From contig NZ_CP135990.1 in assembly GCF_030315915.2 (NCBI RefSeq), positions 3,038,001 to 3,102,000 on the forward strand: DNA of 64,000 nt. The letters run 5' to 3'. Made by a program: the position numbers and the translations under genes. The notes beneath the pieces are model-generated. The model did no database searches and was not told where the DNA came from. It saw only the letters and a list, made by a program, of their open reading frames with translations. The stretch's first letter is position 1. Every line of letters starts with the position of its first letter. This stretch comes from Providencia zhijiangensis. Lineage in GTDB: Bacteria; Pseudomonadota; Gammaproteobacteria; Enterobacterales; Enterobacteriaceae. Shown here piece by piece: positions 62,786 to 64,000 of this stretch.

Positions 62786-62814
62786 GCCGTAAACGTCTTC
62801 AAGTCTACAAAATC

Positions 62815-62840
62815 AAACACCTGCTTCGGCAGGTGTTTTT
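62815..62840 (+). terminator. rpoD terminator
   Basis: AAACACCTGC, TTCG tetraloop, GCAGGTGTTT then TTTT. Extra-stable UUCG hairpin 29 bp after rpoD. Its T-run overlaps the end of the opposing MFS gene. Confidence 0.96.
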
Positions 62841-64000
62841 TTATCGGTCACTTACTCTCAATTTTTGCTGGCGTTTAAACATTAACGCTAATGAAAGCAA
62901 AATGGCTAATGCTCCACCAAACATCGCTAAATTAAAACCCGAAACAAAGGCTGAGCGGGTTGCTTGCTCAATTATCGTCGACGAAAAAACCCCATGATGA
63001 TTAACTAATTCGACAATCTGCTCAGTGGAAAACTGAGTATTAATCTGTTGATTACTCAGGAGTAAATCAACGGCTCGATGAGTCATTAGCGTGCCCAGTA
63101 AGGCGATACCCAGAGCCATACCTGTTTGTCTCAATGCATTCATCACCGCAGATGCCATCCCTGAATAAGCTTTTTCTACACTCGACATCACCAATGCGCC
63201 TATTGCCGGTGTTGCCATTCCCATGCCTGCCCCCAAAATAAATAACGTGGCCGCAATAGTGAAATAGTCGGTATCCGCATTCACTCGCGTCAATAACATG
63301 GATGACAGAGCTATCAGCAAGAAGCCAATAATCATAATGTTACGGACACTGTATCGCCCGGAAAACCGGCCGAAACTGAATGAAAACAGTGCCATCGCGA
63401 TAAATTCTGGCGCCATCCGTAAACCCGCTTCAAATGCTCCCCAACCTTGCCCTTTCTGTAAAAACAACGCGATAAAAAATACATTACTGTAGGTAGCAAA
63501 CCCGAGGGCAAATGACGCCATATTATATTGAAAAAAATCAGGGTTTTTCTTGAATAGATACAACGGTAATAGGGGGCGAGCCACCTTCAGCTCTACGGCA
63601 ACAAACCCCAATAATGCCACAGCGCCAAGCGCTAAACTTCCCAGAGTCCATGGGCTATCCCAACCGAGATCCCCCGCTTCAATTAACCCATAGGTGATCC
63701 CACCAAGAGCAACAATACTCAACAACTGACCAACCGGATCCAATGCCGCCTTATCCGGATCAGCACTTTCCATAATCCCTAAGCCTCCCAGCACCAAAGT
63801 CAGCAAGCCAATCGGAATATTGATGATAAAGATGGTTGTCCAATCAAAGGTATCCACTAGAAAACCACCCAAAATCGGACCGATGATCAGTGATAACGCA
63901 CTAACTGCCGACCAAATACCAATGACTTTAATTCGCTCAATGTCATTACTAAATGCCTGCGTAATAATGGATAACGCCCCTGGGATCAGCGCCGCGGCGG
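62841..64000 (-). CDS. MFS drug exporter of the DHA2 (EmrB/QacA) type, cut by right edge
   Basis: At least 386 codons read to the right edge without a stop, so the N-terminal part lies outside the window; a start at 63872 would be artificial (a TTG inside motif C). Motif C GPILGGFLVDTFDW is near the edge, followed by TM segments characteristic of 14-TM DHA2 pumps. Substrate not predictable. Related proteins export dyes, quaternary ammonium compounds or bile salts. Transcribed toward rpoD, ending at its terminator. Confidence 0.85.
   Translation of the reverse strand, partial: AAALIPGALSIITQAFSNDIERIKVIGIWSAVSALSLIIGPILGGFLVDTFDWTTIFIINIPIGLLTLVLGGLGIMESADPDKAALDPVGQLLSIVALGGITYGLIEAGDLGWDSPWTLGSLALGAVALLGFVAVELKVARPLLPLYLFKKNPDFFQYNMASFALGFATYSNVFFIALFLQKGQGWGAFEAGLRMAPEFIAMALFSFSFGRFSGRYSVRNIMIIGFLLIALSSMLLTRVNADTDYFTIAATLFILGAGMGMATPAIGALVMSSVEKAYSGMASAVMNALRQTGMALGIALLGTLMTHRAVDLLLSNQQINTQFSTEQIVELVNHHGVFSSTIIEQATRSAFVSGFNLAMFGGALAILLSLALMFKRQQKLRVSDR

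Overview
This 64 kb window is a stretch of core chromosome from a gammaproteobacterium of the order Enterobacterales. Protein matches that I know from memory, an A+T-leaning base composition, and ERIC-type repeats point to the Morganellaceae, most likely Providencia. The genus is inference. The window is almost entirely housekeeping genes. I see no prophage, insertion sequence, CRISPR array, rRNA or tRNA gene, and no defence island. Nothing I can support is a wholly new multi-gene system. The interest lies in regulation, small repeats and departures from the E. coli versions of these loci.

Layout. (1) 1-11540, minus strand: rppH-ptsP-lgt-thyA, then a tightly overlapping operon ppdA-ppdB-ygdB-ppdC-recC-ptrA (ptrA runs off the left edge). 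A candidate competence-type CRP-S site precedes ppdA. (2) 11650-17509, plus: a TPP riboswitch controls the thiamine ABC importer thiB-thiP-thiQ, followed by polB (DNA polymerase II) with a possible LexA box. (3) 17844-30103: rapA, two tandem ERIC-like repeats, rluA, djlA (minus), then the conserved outer-membrane/ribosome operon lptD-surA-pdxA-rsmA-apaG-apaH, with folA opposing it. (4) 30306-40024: a LysE-family exporter, then ftsP, plsC, parC, parE, yqiA, cpdA and nudF on the minus strand. (5) 40333-46562: tolC, ygiB-ygiC, ygiD, ribB with an FMN riboswitch, ubiK. (6) 46651-57171: hldE, glnE, ygiF, ygiM, cca, folB, plsY and the aerotaxis receptor aer. (7) 57268-64000: tsaD divergent from the macromolecular synthesis operon rpsU-dnaG-rpoD, then a DHA2-type MFS exporter cut by the right edge.

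Compared with E. coli, blocks 1 and 4-7 belong to the 61-69 minute region, while blocks 2-3 correspond to the 1-2 minute region. The window therefore records a rearrangement with junctions near 11541-11806 and 30104-30971. Two genes expected from E. coli synteny (yqiB between nudF and cpdA; uppP/bacA between cca and folB) are not at their places.

Points most worth a second look: the CRP-S-like site driving a pseudopilin operon that ends in recombination genes; FtsP/SufI with a signal peptide that lacks the twin arginine; a 16-bp degenerate tandem repeat that includes the lgt stop codon; an ERIC copy that appears to supply the rluA ribosome binding site; and a fully readable translational switch downstream of the TPP aptamer.
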